This document shows positions 30,001 to 37,414 of a stretch of 64,000 bases of DNA, piece by piece; position 1 is the stretch's first letter; the number at the start of each line of letters is the position of its first letter. The stretch is from the NCBI RefSeq assembly GCF_014652475.1, contig NZ_BMYW01000013.1, forward strand, positions 1-64,000, in the 5' to 3' direction. The DNA comes from Vogesella alkaliphila (GTDB lineage Bacteria; Pseudomonadota; Gammaproteobacteria; Burkholderiales; Chromobacteriaceae). Position numbers and translations under genes: made by a program. The notes beneath the pieces are model-generated. The model was not told where the DNA came from. It ran no database searches and saw only the letters and a program-made list of their open reading frames with translations.

Positions 30001-30940
30001 GGCCACGCTGGGCAAGGCGCCGATCAAGGCACAGGTGATCCACTTCATCAACAAGCCGATGCCGGGCGGCTTGCCGAAGAAAACCGCGCGCGCGCTGCTG
30101 GACGTGGAAGACGGCAACGTGATCCCGGTGATCCGCAATCCGCAGCTGAGCGAGGAAGCGGAAGCGGTGTTCTACTTCCCGGGCTGCGGCTCGGAGCGCC
30201 TGTTCAGCCAGGTCGGCCTCGCAACCCAGGCGATGCTGTGGCACGTCGGCACCCAGACCGTGCTGCCGCCGGGCTATTTGTGCTGCGGCTACCCGCAGAC
30301 CAGCGCCGGCTTCAAGGACAAGGGCGACGCCATCACCACCGAGAACCGCGTGCTGTTCCACCGCATGGCCAACACGCTGAACTACCTGGACATCAAGACC
30401 GTGGTGGTCAGCTGCGGCACCTGCTACGACCAGCTGGCGCAGTACCGCTTCGAGGAGATCTTCCCGGGCTGTCGCATCATCGACATCCATGAATACCTGA
30501 TGGAGAAGGGGCTGAAGCTGGACGGCGTCGGCGGCCAGAAGTACATGTACCACGACCCCTGCCACACCCCGATGAAGGCCTACCAGCCGATCAAGGTGGT
30601 GAACGAGCTGCTGGGCGGCGGCGTGGTGCAGAACGACCGCTGCTGCGGCGAATCCGGCACCTTTGCCGCCAGCCGCCCCGACATCGCCACCCAGGTGCGC
30701 TTCCGCAAGGAAGAGGAGATCAACAAGGACCTGATCAAGCTGGGCGACGCCGACAAGCCGGTGAAGATCCTGACCTCCTGCCCGTCCTGCCTGCAGGGTC
30801 TGTCCCGCTACAGCGACGACACCGGCACCCAGGCCGACTACATCGTGGTGGAGATGGCCAAGCACCTGCTGGGCGACAACTGGATGAAGGACTACGTCGA
30901 CAACGCCCGCAACGGCGGCATCGAGCGCGTGCTGCTGTAA
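27095..30940 (+). CDS. DUF3683 FAD-linked oxidase / Fe-S dehydrogenase fusion
   Basis: A 1281-aa cytoplasmic oxidoreductase. Domains in order: an N-terminal DUF3683 region (~1-140); a PCMH FAD-binding domain with [17 protein letters not shown] (~190); a GlcD-type FAD-oxidase C-terminal domain ending [11 protein letters not shown] (~740). Next come two [4Fe-4S] motifs, [11 protein letters not shown] (~818) and [12 protein letters not shown] (~879), and two CCG/heterodisulfide-reductase-like domains (FPGCGSERL ~1028, LCCGYP ~1062, SCGTC ~1105, HDPCH ~1153, CCGESG ~1182). This fuses GlcD- and GlpC/GlcF-like parts, so a 2-hydroxyacid such as lactate or 2-hydroxyglutarate is a likely substrate, but none can be named. 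Exact 13-mer copies at 27401, 28962 and 28993. Confidence 0.88.
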   Translation: MSATTHTRVREIPYNYTSYSDREIIIRLLGEPMWQLLEELRAERKTGRSARMLFEVLGDIWVVDRNPYLVDDLLDNPQRLSALVGALRHRLGEVEKRRDGNDKVGRMIAAAYQAVDSFEQQFGETRELRAAILKRFGKLTRRDNILFDGLARVSHVTDATDWRVEYPFVVLCPDTEAEIAPLVKACIELELTIIPRGGGTGYTGGAVPLDKRSAVINTEKLDRHVGVEYIELPGLEGKRATIQCGAGVVTARVSEAASAAGLVFAVDPTSAEASCIGGNVAMNAGGKKAVLWGTALDNLASWKMVDPDGNWLFVERLGHNYGKIHDVDVASFRVTRLQDDGQTVISSEQLDIPGRSFRKVGLGKDVTDKFLAGLPGVQKEGTDGIITSARFVLHKMPAHTRTVCLEFFGTVAEATPAIVEITDYFKPNGAGVLAGVQLAGLEHLDWRYVRAVGYATKAKSKGRPKMVLIADIVSDNENAVAEAASQVVRYANARHGEGFIAVTPEARKTFWLDRSRTAAIARHTNAFKINEDVVIPLDRLGDYSDGIERINIELSIASKIKLLGQLAEFFHGRLPVDTEGGTLSADELIGDRRETALELIGAVQQRWQWLLDNLDTPLAQYLQGWPQAPLEDAAANLEASVFTAMRDFKLRVSWKRELQADLEALFAGKADSPITEAIRLIQQKVLRGRAFVALHMHAGDGNVHTNIPVNSDDYEMLQTAHRAVERIMKLARSLNGVISGEHGIGITKLEFLTEEEIQPFRDYKARVDPNGHFNKGKLLPGADLAMAYTPSFSLLGAESLILEQSDIGQISDSVKDCLRCGKCKPVCSTHVPRANLLYSPRNKILGVGLLTEAFLYEEQTRRGVSLKHFEELSDVADHCTVCHRCVKPCPVKIDFGDVSVAMRNFLRKTGNKKFNPGTALGMAFLTAKDPATIKGIRAGLVGGAYKLQRLGNRIGKKLGLTGSQTAQPPATLGKAPIKAQVIHFINKPMPGGLPKKTARALLDVEDGNVIPVIRNPQLSEEAEAVFYFPGCGSERLFSQVGLATQAMLWHVGTQTVLPPGYLCCGYPQTSAGFKDKGDAITTENRVLFHRMANTLNYLDIKTVVVSCGTCYDQLAQYRFEEIFPGCRIIDIHEYLMEKGLKLDGVGGQKYMYHDPCHTPMKAYQPIKVVNELLGGGVVQNDRCCGESGTFAASRPDIATQVRFRKEEEINKDLIKLGDADKPVKILTSCPSCLQGLSRYSDDTGTQADYIVVEMAKHLLGDNWMKDYVDNARNGGIERVLL
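28962..29005. repeat. Inverted pair of DUS-like 13-mers inside the DUF3683 gene
   Basis: Exact forward (28962-28974) and reverse (28993-29005) copies, 18 nt apart within coding sequence, are read as LQGWPQA ... AAANLEA. This segment lies in a poorly conserved loop of the FAD-oxidase C-terminal domain. Confidence 0.8.
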
Positions 30941-30963
30941 GCGCGCACCCGGCGTGAACAAGG

Positions 30964-31003
30964 TTGGCCGCAAGCCTGGCAACGGGCTGGCGGCCAATTT
31001 TTT
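30964..31003 (+). terminator. Terminator built on a DUS-like copy
   Basis: TTGGCCGC (30964-30971, part of an exact 13-mer copy at 30960-30972) pairs with GCGGCCAA (30990-30997), followed by six T residues. It follows the DUF3683 gene stop by about 25 bp. Confidence 0.75.
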
Positions 31004-31092
31004 GCCGGCACGCCACGGTGGCGAAAGCGCAGCCTCGACACTACCCTCATAGCAGCCTACCCTGCATCCACACCTTGCTAACGGAGTCCACC

Positions 31093-31569
31093 ATGCCAAC
31101 CCCCTCCCTGGTCACCCGCCCCGCCTTCCGCGTCATCGGCCTGCAATGGCAGCAGAGCGACGGCGGCACCATCGCCCAGCTGTGGGCGCGCTTCCTGCCG
31201 CGCATCCCGGAAATCCAGCACGTGCAGTCCGCCAACAGCTACGGCGTGTGCGATGCGCACCCGGACGGCAGCTGGCGCTACATCGCCGGGCTGGAAGTGA
31301 GCGCCGACGCGCCGGTGCCGGCCGGCATGGTGGCGATCGACATCCCGGCGCAGCACTACGCGGTCGTGGAACACCACGGCCCGGTGCAGGGCCTGCCGGA
31401 TACCTTCTGCGCCGCCTACGACGAGTGGCTGCCGGAAGCCGGGCTGGTGGCGGTGCCCGGCATCGAGTTCGAGCTGGTGGATGCCCGCTTCCTGGGGCCG
31501 GACCACCCGGACAGCGTGGTTGAGCTGTACATCCCGGTGAACATGGACGCCACCGACGACGACGCCTGA
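31093..31569 (+). CDS. GyrI-like small-molecule-binding domain protein
   Basis: A 158-aa protein formed by a single GyrI-like / AraC effector-binding (SOUL-fold) domain: AFRVIGLQWQ, then IAGLEVSADAPVPAGMVAIDIPAQHYAVVEHHGPV and the C-terminal VELYIPV strand. Such stand-alone domains bind hydrophobic small molecules or act as gyrase-inhibitor-like proteins; the actual ligand is unknown. The ATG follows ACGGAGTCC. Confidence 0.82.
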   Translation: MPTPSLVTRPAFRVIGLQWQQSDGGTIAQLWARFLPRIPEIQHVQSANSYGVCDAHPDGSWRYIAGLEVSADAPVPAGMVAIDIPAQHYAVVEHHGPVQGLPDTFCAAYDEWLPEAGLVAVPGIEFELVDARFLGPDHPDSVVELYIPVNMDATDDDA

Positions 31570-31593
31570 CGCCCCCGTCGTCAGCTTGGCCGC

Positions 31594-31606
31594 AAGGTTG
31601 GCCGCA
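31594..31606 (+). repeat. DUS-like 13-mer, intergenic
   Basis: An exact copy between the GyrI-like gene and the cysteine hydrolase gene, preceded directly by a degenerate tandem copy (CTTGGCCGCAAG, 31585-31596). Confidence 0.85.
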
Positions 31607-31712
31607 ACGGTCCCATCCCCGGCGGGAGTGCCCCTGTCGTGGGCGGCGGATTTGCTGTTAGCATGCGGCTTCCCCGGCTGGCTACCGCCGGCCGGGCCCA
31701 CCGGAGACCGCC

Positions 31713-32258
31713 ATGAGCCATACCGCCCTGCTTGTCATCGACTTCCAGTACGGCCTGATCGAGCAGCCGCCGCGCGCCACGCGCGGCGCCGAGACCCTGG
31801 CCAGCCTCAACCGCCTGATCGACCACGCCCGCGACTGCGGCCACCGCGTGCTGTTCATCCAGCACCACGCCGACGACCTGCCGCGCGGCAGCGAGGCCTG
31901 GCAGCTGCACCCCGGCCTGCAGCGCCAGGCCGACGACCCGGTGATCGAGAAGACCGCCTGCGACAGCTTCCTCGACACCAGCCTGCGCCAGTACCTGGAC
32001 AGCGAGGAGATCGAGAACCTGTGGATCGGCGGCTACGCCAGCGACTTCTGTGTCGACACCACCGTGCGCCGCGCCGCCTCGCTCGGCTACGCCGTCACCG
32101 TGGTGGCCGACGCCCACACCTGCAAGGACAGACCGCACGCCAGCGGCGAGACGCTGGTCGCGCACCTGAACTGGCTGTGGGCGAACATGGACGTGCCGGG
32201 CAACCCCATCCGCGTGCTGCCGCTGGCGGCGCTGCAAGACGGTGACGATGCCGCCTGA
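31713..32258 (+). CDS. Isochorismatase-family cysteine hydrolase
   Basis: A 181-aa alpha/beta hydrolase of the isochorismatase superfamily with the catalytic triad Asp10 (LLVIDFQYG), Lys80 (IEKTACDSF) and Cys113 (GGYASDFCVDTT). The nicotinamidase metal-binding Asp/His set is not evident, so a nicotinamidase call is not supported despite the nearby nadV. The substrate is unknown. It is convergent with the SnoaL-like gene. Confidence 0.85.
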   Translation: MSHTALLVIDFQYGLIEQPPRATRGAETLASLNRLIDHARDCGHRVLFIQHHADDLPRGSEAWQLHPGLQRQADDPVIEKTACDSFLDTSLRQYLDSEEIENLWIGGYASDFCVDTTVRRAASLGYAVTVVADAHTCKDRPHASGETLVAHLNWLWANMDVPGNPIRVLPLAALQDGDDAA

Positions 32259-32308
32259 AGCCCGCTACGCACGGAGCGTGGCCGGCGGCTGCAGGCCGCG
32301 TAAAAATG

Positions 32309-32339
32309 AAAAGGTTGGCCGCATGCGGCCAACCTTTTT
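32309..32339. terminator. Perfect 30-bp palindrome of two DUS-like 13-mers acting as terminator
   Basis: Exact copies at 32311-32323 (forward) and 32324-32336 (reverse) abut with no loop, flanked by AA and TT so the palindrome spans 32309-32338, with a further T after it. It lies between convergent genes (cysteine hydrolase and SnoaL-like), the usual place for a shared terminator. Confidence 0.8.
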
Positions 32340-32358
32340 GCTGAACCGTCTCGCGGCT

Positions 32359-32721
32359 TCAGCGCTCGTCCAGCACCGCCGCGCCGGCGATCACCGAGGC
32401 ATCGATGATGTGGCCGTCCGCCACGCGGTAGATCATGGTCATGCTCATGCGGCCGCGCCCTTCCGGAAAGGTGCGGGTGACGATCTCGTCGTCGATCACC
32501 AGCTCGTCCAGCACCACGCGCCGACGCAGCTCGGCACGCAGGTCCGGTTCGGCAAAGCGCTGGCGCATGCGTTCGCGCAGTGCCTCGCGGCCTTCGGCCA
32601 CCAGCGTGGCCGGATAGACATACATGCGTGCATCCGCGGCGTAGCAGGCCAGCAGCGCGTCGAGATCCTTGCGGTTGTAGGCGTCCAGTTGCGCCTGCAC
32701 CACTTGTTCGGGGCTCAGCAT
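32359..32721 (-). CDS. SnoaL-like / NTF2-fold protein
   Basis: A 120-aa protein with the NTF2/SnoaL-like pattern: QAQLDAYNRKDLDALLACYA at the start, then DARMYVYPATLVAEGREALRERM and a beta-rich C-terminal half. Members are small binding or catalytic domains with varied roles. Its ATG lies one base after the nadV stop, so the two are surely cotranscribed. Function unknown. Confidence 0.82.
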   Translation of the reverse strand: MLSPEQVVQAQLDAYNRKDLDALLACYAADARMYVYPATLVAEGREALRERMRQRFAEPDLRAELRRRVVLDELVIDDEIVTRTFPEGRGRMSMTMIYRVADGHIIDASVIAGAAVLDER

Positions 32722-32722
32722 G

Positions 32723-34108
32723 TCAGTGCTCCAGATGCGCGGCGGCGCGCTCGCGGATGGTGGCGAAATCCTCGTCCAGCAGCAGCTTGCCGTTTTCCCA
32801 CACCACGCGCATCTGCAGGTCGGCGTCGCTCACCCGTTCCAGGGTGTTGACGCCCCAGGCGCCGCGGCTGTTGCGCGCCGCCACCACGCGCCCGCCCAGC
32901 GAACGCTTGCCGGGGTCGGTGACCGGGTCCTTGAACACGTCGCGCCACTGGCCGCCGACGCTGATCGCCGAGCACTTCAGCGCCATCTTGTGGGTGTCGC
33001 GGTCCAGCTTCTGCAGCAGCTCGGCGCCCATGCCGAAGGCGACGTTGTCGGCGCTGTAGCCGAGCTTGGCCAGCCTTGAGAGGATCGCGTCGATGCTGGC
33101 GAGGTTCACGCCGTCGCCCTGGATCACGCGCACGTGGTTCAGCACGCGGTAGCCCTTGCCGTTCACCGTGGTGCCGAAGCTTGCGGCCAACCTTTCCACC
33201 ACCTCGGCCACCACCTGCACCGGCTCGCCGGAATCGGGGCGGATCACCACGGTGGCGCCGCTGTCGATCACCTGCTGCCGCAGCCGTTCACCCCACAGTT
33301 CGCTGACGGCGTGGAACACGTCGTAGCTGTCGCTGACCACCGCCAGCAGCGCACCGGGTTTGGCGAAGTGGGCCAGCATGTTGCCGAAGGCGTCACCCTC
33401 GTGCGGCCGGCCCCAGGCGGTGATGGTGGAGTGCTCCGCCGCCGGGATCGAGAACGCCGCGCACGGCTCGTGGTAGTGGCGGCGCGCGGCGACCAGCGCC
33501 GCCAGCGTGTCGCTGCCCATGAAGTTCACCAGGTGCGCGAGGCCGCCTATTTCCGAACTCTCGTAGCTGGACACGCCGCGCGCGCCGAAATCGTGCAGCT
33601 TGAACGGCAGGCCGGACAGGTCGTCGGCGGTCTGCTGCAGGTAGCGGCGGATGATTTCCTTGGCGCGGAAGCTGCGCGTGGCGACCGAGATCGGATACCA
33701 CACGCGCAGCAGCGCGGTCTCCAGGAAGGACACCACCCAGAACAGCGCCGGGTCGGTGGATTCGATGGTGACCATCGGCACCCCGGTCGGCACCAGCTCG
33801 CCCTCGGCCACCGCGCGGATGCGCACCGGCCAGTAGCCGTGGTGCTTCTTGACGATGCGCTCGAAGCCGGCGCGGTTGAACGGCAGGCCGTGCAGCGCGG
33901 CCAGCGCCTCCGCCTCGTCGACGTGCGCCAGGGTGATGCGCTGGCTGAGATAGTCCTTCAGCAGCGCCTGCAGGCCGAAGAACAGCACATGCGAGGCGGT
34001 GCCGCCACGCGCGGCGACGTAGGAATACATGCCATCGGTGCCGGGCGGGTACTGCACCCAGTGACTGAGCTTGTAGGAATCGCTATTGAGGATGGGATTG
34101 ACGGTCAT
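32723..34108 (-). CDS. nadV: Nicotinamide phosphoribosyltransferase (NadV/NAMPT type)
   Basis: NadV joins nicotinamide and PRPP to give NMN for NAD salvage without prior deamidation. The 461-aa protein shows the NAMPT pattern: NSDSYKLSHWVQYPPGTDGMYSY near the N-terminus, HDFGARGVSSYESSEIGGLAHLVNFMGSDT and VIRPDSGEPV in the PRPP-binding barrel, and GMGAELLQKLDRDT. I start at the ATG at 34108; a GTG four codons upstream is possible. A downstream NMN adenylyltransferase gene is not in the window. An exact 13-mer copy (33182-33194) encodes ERLAAS. Confidence 0.92.
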   Translation of the reverse strand: MTVNPILNSDSYKLSHWVQYPPGTDGMYSYVAARGGTASHVLFFGLQALLKDYLSQRITLAHVDEAEALAALHGLPFNRAGFERIVKKHHGYWPVRIRAVAEGELVPTGVPMVTIESTDPALFWVVSFLETALLRVWYPISVATRSFRAKEIIRRYLQQTADDLSGLPFKLHDFGARGVSSYESSEIGGLAHLVNFMGSDTLAALVAARRHYHEPCAAFSIPAAEHSTITAWGRPHEGDAFGNMLAHFAKPGALLAVVSDSYDVFHAVSELWGERLRQQVIDSGATVVIRPDSGEPVQVVAEVVERLAASFGTTVNGKGYRVLNHVRVIQGDGVNLASIDAILSRLAKLGYSADNVAFGMGAELLQKLDRDTHKMALKCSAISVGGQWRDVFKDPVTDPGKRSLGGRVVAARNSRGAWGVNTLERVSDADLQMRVVWENGKLLLDEDFATIRERAAAHLEH

Positions 34109-34189
34109 GGCGGCACACACACGGGACAGGAGACAACAGCATACCCGCCCCGCCCGCGTCTGTCATAGCGTGGCCGCCGGCAGCCCGGC

Positions 34190-34433
34190 CGAGCCGGCAC
34201 GCCGTGGCCATCAGCGCCTCGCCGTGGCAACAGGCGACGCCGAAGCTGGCGCCGACCGCCAGCGGCGCCCCGTCCGGCTGCGGATACGTGATGCTCACCG
34301 CCTGCTGCAGGCGTTGCAGCAGGGCGGCCGGCCTACAGCGCGCGCTCCAGCTGCTCGTTAAACAGCGTGCGGTTGGCCTCCCCGGTCAGACCGTCGAAAA
34401 AGGCCAGCCTCTGCAGCTGGCGCTCCGACGACG
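34190..34433 (-). pseudogene. Decayed GGDEF (diguanylate cyclase) gene remnant
   Basis: On the minus strand, 34333-34431 reads SERQLQRLAFFDGLTG then EANRTLFNEQLERAL and a stop, which is the opening of a GGDEF domain. After a frame change, the ~34200-34310 stretch reads LLQRLQQAVSITYPQP and then APLAVGASFGVACCHGE, the end of such a domain. The middle, including the GG[D/E]EF motif itself, is deleted. No intact product is possible. It marks the left border of the accessory region. The rest of 34109-34576 holds only a one-mismatch repeat copy (34495-34507). Confidence 0.75.
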
Positions 34434-34576
34434 TCCCCCGTTTTCAGTAGCAGTGGGCTGGCGCATCGCCGCGGAGAAGTCCCTGTATAAACAAACGGTT
34501 GGCCGCATCCACAGTCCAATCATAGGGCAGAACTGCCTACAGGAGCCGGGGCAGTCCAGGCTACGCATATTGGAAG

Positions 34577-35542
34577 TCAGCCTGATAAGACCTGTTGTTG
34601 CAACTGCATCAGAGTCTCTGACTGCTCTGCGCCTAGACATGTGCGAAGAAAGGTGCAAATGTCGTCCATTGCTTCTTTAGCTTCAGGGAACAGCGGAGAT
34701 AGCACGGGATAGCAATGAACCATTCCGCTCCCGATTTGTAATCTGGCATTCACTCCTGCGTTTCGGGCCTTTTCAGCAAGTTGCGTCGAATCATCGAGCA
34801 TCGATTCATTTTCGCCAGCGTAAATAAGCAATGGAGGGAGACCGGTAAGGTCACCATACAAGGGGGATATCAGAGGCTGGGCAGGATCATTTTCGCCGAC
34901 GTAGTATTTGCCGAAAACGAGCCATGATCCTTCTGGCGCAAGGGGGTCTTCGCGACGATATGAGTCTCCCGTGCATTTAAGGTCAGTCCAAGGAGAGAGG
35001 GCAACAACTGCTGCTGGCAGAGGAATCGCCTTATCCCGAATGGCAAGCAGCGTAGCCAGACAGAGGCCTCCGCCTGCTGAATCCCCCACGAAAGCGATGC
35101 GAGAAGGAGAAAAACCTTGGGACAGCAACCAAGTATATGCAGCCAGTGAGTCGTTAAGTGCTGCGGGGAAAGGATGTTCAGGCGCCAAACGATAGTCGAA
35201 TACTAGAGCGCCTATGCCGCTGCCCGCGACAAATTTCGCAACGATTGCCCTGTACGCGTGACATGAGCCCATCACATACCCGCCGCCATGGAAATACAAG
35301 ATGGCTCGGTTGTCCTGTACCTGGGAAGGTCGAATCCATTCAGCGGAAAGGCCATCAATCACGACAGGTGATGCTTCGATTCCGGATGGCAGCTTGCCAA
35401 ACCTTCCCGCAGATTTCTCAACTCGCTGACGCAGTTCTGGAATTGAAGTATCCCAATCAATGGTTTCTCTCTTCAGCTTCAGGCGGAACCAATGACGATG
35501 CTTCAGCAGAAATAGAACAAAACGACTTCGAAGGCTATTCAT
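34577..35542 (-). CDS. Alpha/beta hydrolase, HSL (hormone-sensitive lipase) family
   Basis: A 321-aa esterase-type hydrolase with the oxyanion-hole motif FHGGGYVMGS (~84-93), the nucleophile Ser in GDSAGGGL (~154-161), and the Asp/His of the triad in the C-terminal part (ESMLDDS, MVHCYPVL). No signal peptide. It is less GC-rich than the core genes. It begins 20 bp after the attC-like site, so it may be the next gene of a cassette array; no attC follows its stop. Confidence 0.88.
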   Translation of the reverse strand: MNSLRSRFVLFLLKHRHWFRLKLKRETIDWDTSIPELRQRVEKSAGRFGKLPSGIEASPVVIDGLSAEWIRPSQVQDNRAILYFHGGGYVMGSCHAYRAIVAKFVAGSGIGALVFDYRLAPEHPFPAALNDSLAAYTWLLSQGFSPSRIAFVGDSAGGGLCLATLLAIRDKAIPLPAAVVALSPWTDLKCTGDSYRREDPLAPEGSWLVFGKYYVGENDPAQPLISPLYGDLTGLPPLLIYAGENESMLDDSTQLAEKARNAGVNARLQIGSGMVHCYPVLSPLFPEAKEAMDDICTFLRTCLGAEQSETLMQLQQQVLSG

Positions 35543-35561
35543 CAATCATTCTCGTGCTGAT

Positions 35562-35630
35562 GCATAACGTAGAAGTGAGCGGCCTGCGCGGCTTTTCGCG
35601 CAGGTCCGCTCGACTGCCGGGTTGGGGGGC
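35562..35630 (-). other. attC-like integron recombination site
   Basis: Read on the minus strand, an AAC-ending box (CCCCAAC, 35621-35627) and a final GTTATGC box (35562-35568) flank a stem. In that stem GAGCGG-a-CCTGCGCG pairs with CGCGCAGGCCGCTC (35577-35611) and leaves a single unpaired base, the extrahelical base expected for attC. The size (~69 bp) and position just after the Clp-N gene stop fit a gene-cassette attC. No integron integrase is in the window. Confidence 0.6.
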
Positions 35631-35636
35631 AGGCGA

Positions 35637-36158
35637 TTACGCTGAGTGGAAAGCGGCAATTTCTGCTTTCGCTGCAGCGGCTAGACTTGCGGGATCAATG
35701 CCCATGCTCTGAAGGGCACGAGGCGTCACGCCGAATTGAGCTGATATCGCCGCCAAGACCACGTGAGCACCCAACAGAGGGGCAGAATCGGCCTTCTTAA
35801 GTTTCCATAGTGCCGCTATCAGTGCTTTGACAGAAGGCTTTGCCTTGAACACCCCATTGTTGGCCGGGACGGGCGCAGTATCGCTCACAAGTGAATTGCC
35901 TTGTGAAAGACTTATTCCGATATCGTGCAAGGCACTGATGTATTGCTGGCCGACTGCGGTAGCAAACTGATTGGGGTCTGCATTTAGGCGGCGAAATGCG
36001 TTCTGGGCGGTGCCATCAGGAAGGCCAAATGCCGCCATCACGAAGTGTTCTGATCCTGGTTCTCGTTGGCCGCTAGCGTTGGCGTGCTGTTCGGCTTTCT
36101 CAAAGAGGGACTTGATAGTCTTGATGTCGCGGAATTTCTGTCGAAGTTTGCTTAGCAC
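35637..36158 (-). CDS. Clp N-terminal-domain protein without ATPase
   Basis: A 173-aa protein carrying two Clp-N-like repeats, PGSEHFVMAAFGLPDGTA (~35-52) and LLGAHVVLAAISAQFGVTPRA (~127-147), but no AAA+ module or protease. It starts at a GTG with a strong SD (AGGAG) that overlaps the stop of the upstream HTH gene. Stand-alone Clp-N proteins paired with a small HTH protein occur in several bacteria; their role is not established. Followed by an attC-like site. Confidence 0.75.
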   Translation of the reverse strand: MLSKLRQKFRDIKTIKSLFEKAEQHANASGQREPGSEHFVMAAFGLPDGTAQNAFRRLNADPNQFATAVGQQYISALHDIGISLSQGNSLVSDTAPVPANNGVFKAKPSVKALIAALWKLKKADSAPLLGAHVVLAAISAQFGVTPRALQSMGIDPASLAAAAKAEIAAFHSA

Positions 36159-36167
36159 GAATTTCTC

Positions 36168-36392
36168 CTAACGTCGCACAGCGGACTTGGGAATTAAACT
36201 TGCGAGGCGCTTGTGAGCCGCTTGCTTTGAAACACCAAGGGCCTCAGCAATTTGGGACCAAGACCATCCCTGTTCGAGCGCGGCAGCAACTGCGCTTAAT
36301 TCCAATTTGTCAGCCGTTACGCGAAGAGAAACGACAGCAGCAAGCGCCTTTTCAGGGTCGGTAGGCGACGGAAGATTTTTCAGAGTGGTCAT
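36168..36392 (-). CDS. Small helix-turn-helix regulator
   Basis: A 74-aa protein whose C-terminal half is an HTH: LEQGWSWSQIAEALGVSKQAAHKRLA. The N-terminal half (TDPEKALAAVVSLRVTADKLELSAVAAA) is helical. It precedes the Clp-N gene by 9 bp as a two-gene operon. Two inverted-repeat sites lie upstream, the first only 2 bp from the start codon, pointing to autoregulation. There is no Shine-Dalgarno; the mRNA may be leaderless. Confidence 0.78.
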   Translation of the reverse strand: MTTLKNLPSPTDPEKALAAVVSLRVTADKLELSAVAAALEQGWSWSQIAEALGVSKQAAHKRLASLIPKSAVRR

Positions 36393-36394
36393 GT

Positions 36395-36439
36395 GTCAAT
36401 GATGGTTGACGATCGGCCATTCCGTCAACTTTTATTGAC
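36395..36439 (-). promoter_or_regulatory. Twin operators and promoter of the HTH/Clp-N operon
   Basis: Two matching palindromes, GTCAATgatgGTTGAC (36395-36410) and GTCAACttttATTGAC (36424-36439), are centred 29 bp apart. On the minus strand a TTGACG -35 box (36423-36428) inside one and a CATCAT -10 box (36399-36404) inside the other are 18 bp apart. Binding would occlude the promoter, and the start site would fall at or next to the ATG. Confidence 0.65.
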
Positions 36440-36479
36440 GACTGTCTCTCTATGCCCGAGCAGGCGAAATAAGTCTGAA

Positions 36480-36573
36480 TCGGCTCCGATTTGCTAGATA
36501 CGTTGATGGCTGTTTTCTTATCGAAAACAGCCATTGTTGATCCAGAGCCGAGTGACTGCTTTGGCCGAAAAGC
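36480..36573. repeat. Left flanking repeat of the tartrate element (att-like)
   Basis: Contains CTAGATAC, a hairpin ATGGCTGTTTTC / GAAAACAGCCAT, and TGACTGCTTTGGCCGAAAAGC-type sequence in that order. The same ordered blocks recur in the same orientation at 45452-45547. It lies 58 bp past the recombinase stop codon. Confidence 0.6.
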
Positions 36574-36631
36574 TTGGTGGCGGTACAGGATAGCCGCCAC
36601 CTTGGTGGAAAAGTGTGGTCGTAACGACTAC

Positions 36632-37246
36632 CTAAATTTCGATCTGCTCTGAAATTTCCAAAGCATCATCGACTTCTATCCCGAGATACCGCACAGTGCT
36701 TTCTAACTTGGTATGACCAAGCAAAATTTGCACCGCTCGCAGGTTCTTTGTTTTCTTGTAGATCAAAGTTGCTTTGGTGCGTCGCAACGAGTGAGTACCG
36801 TAGATTGATGAGTCCAGCCCAGCGGTTTCGACCCACATGTGCACTATCCGTGCATATTGGCGAGTCGATAAATGTGGAGAGTCTTCCAACCGACTAGGGA
36901 AGAGATACTGATCACTGCGCAAATGTGCTTTCTCTAGCCAGGCGGCAACGGCCAACCTGGTCGGCTCTGTTAGCTCAAACTGTACCGGGCGTTGTGTCTT
37001 GCGTTGGACGACAATAGCACGGGGCAAAATCTGGTTTCCATTCGTAACGTCGCGCACTCGTAAGCTGACTAAGTCACAGCCACGTAGTTTGCTGTCGATT
37101 GCCAAATTGAACATGGCTAAGTCTCGAACCGCGTGCTTATTCTGGAGGTGGATCCGGATCGCCCAGATGTCTTTTGGCTTTAGAGGCGGTTTCTGGCCAA
37201 TCAGCTTGCCTTTGTTCCATGCCTCACGCTTCGGTGTGGTACCCAT
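36632..37246 (-). CDS. Small tyrosine recombinase (site-specific integrase)
   Basis: A 204-aa phage-integrase-family enzyme with all catalytic residues visible: Arg55 (KLRGCDLV), Lys83 (QRKTQ), His152/Arg155 (GTHSLRRTK), His178 (LLGHTKLES) and Tyr187 (VRYLGI). It lacks the N-terminal arm- and core-binding domains of larger integrases, as in the short proteobacterial integrase family of ~200 aa. The ATG at 37246 begins MGTTPKREAWNKGK; the frame upstream is not conserved. It probably moved or moves the flanking DNA. Confidence 0.88.
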   Translation of the reverse strand: MGTTPKREAWNKGKLIGQKPPLKPKDIWAIRIHLQNKHAVRDLAMFNLAIDSKLRGCDLVSLRVRDVTNGNQILPRAIVVQRKTQRPVQFELTEPTRLAVAAWLEKAHLRSDQYLFPSRLEDSPHLSTRQYARIVHMWVETAGLDSSIYGTHSLRRTKATLIYKKTKNLRAVQILLGHTKLESTVRYLGIEVDDALEISEQIEI

Positions 37247-37414
37247 GACAGACTCCTTTTCAGTGGAAAGGAATCTGATTATTGGTGGCAACGCAGTACA
37301 GCGAGGAGGAAGCCGCGGATCGGCCAAAGCAGCCATAGGCCATGTTTCATTGAATTGACAGCTGCTCGTGAGAAAGCTGCCTTATCTCATTGCCCCCAAG
37401 AGAGGACAGACTAG

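Noticed and set aside
27200-31099. 1299-codon minus-strand frame opposite the DUF3683 gene
   Set aside because: It mirrors the plus-strand gene codon by codon, with His/Val/Ala/Gln-rich composition and no domain; antisense shadow.
31713-32258. Reading the isochorismatase-family protein as nicotinamidase because of nearby nadV
   Set aside because: The metal-binding Asp and His residues of nicotinamidases are not visible, and the gene is convergent with nadV, not in its operon.
36948-36962. Partial 13-mer match in the recombinase gene
   Set aside because: ACGGCCAACCTG differs at both ends and lies in an island gene otherwise free of the motif; likely chance.
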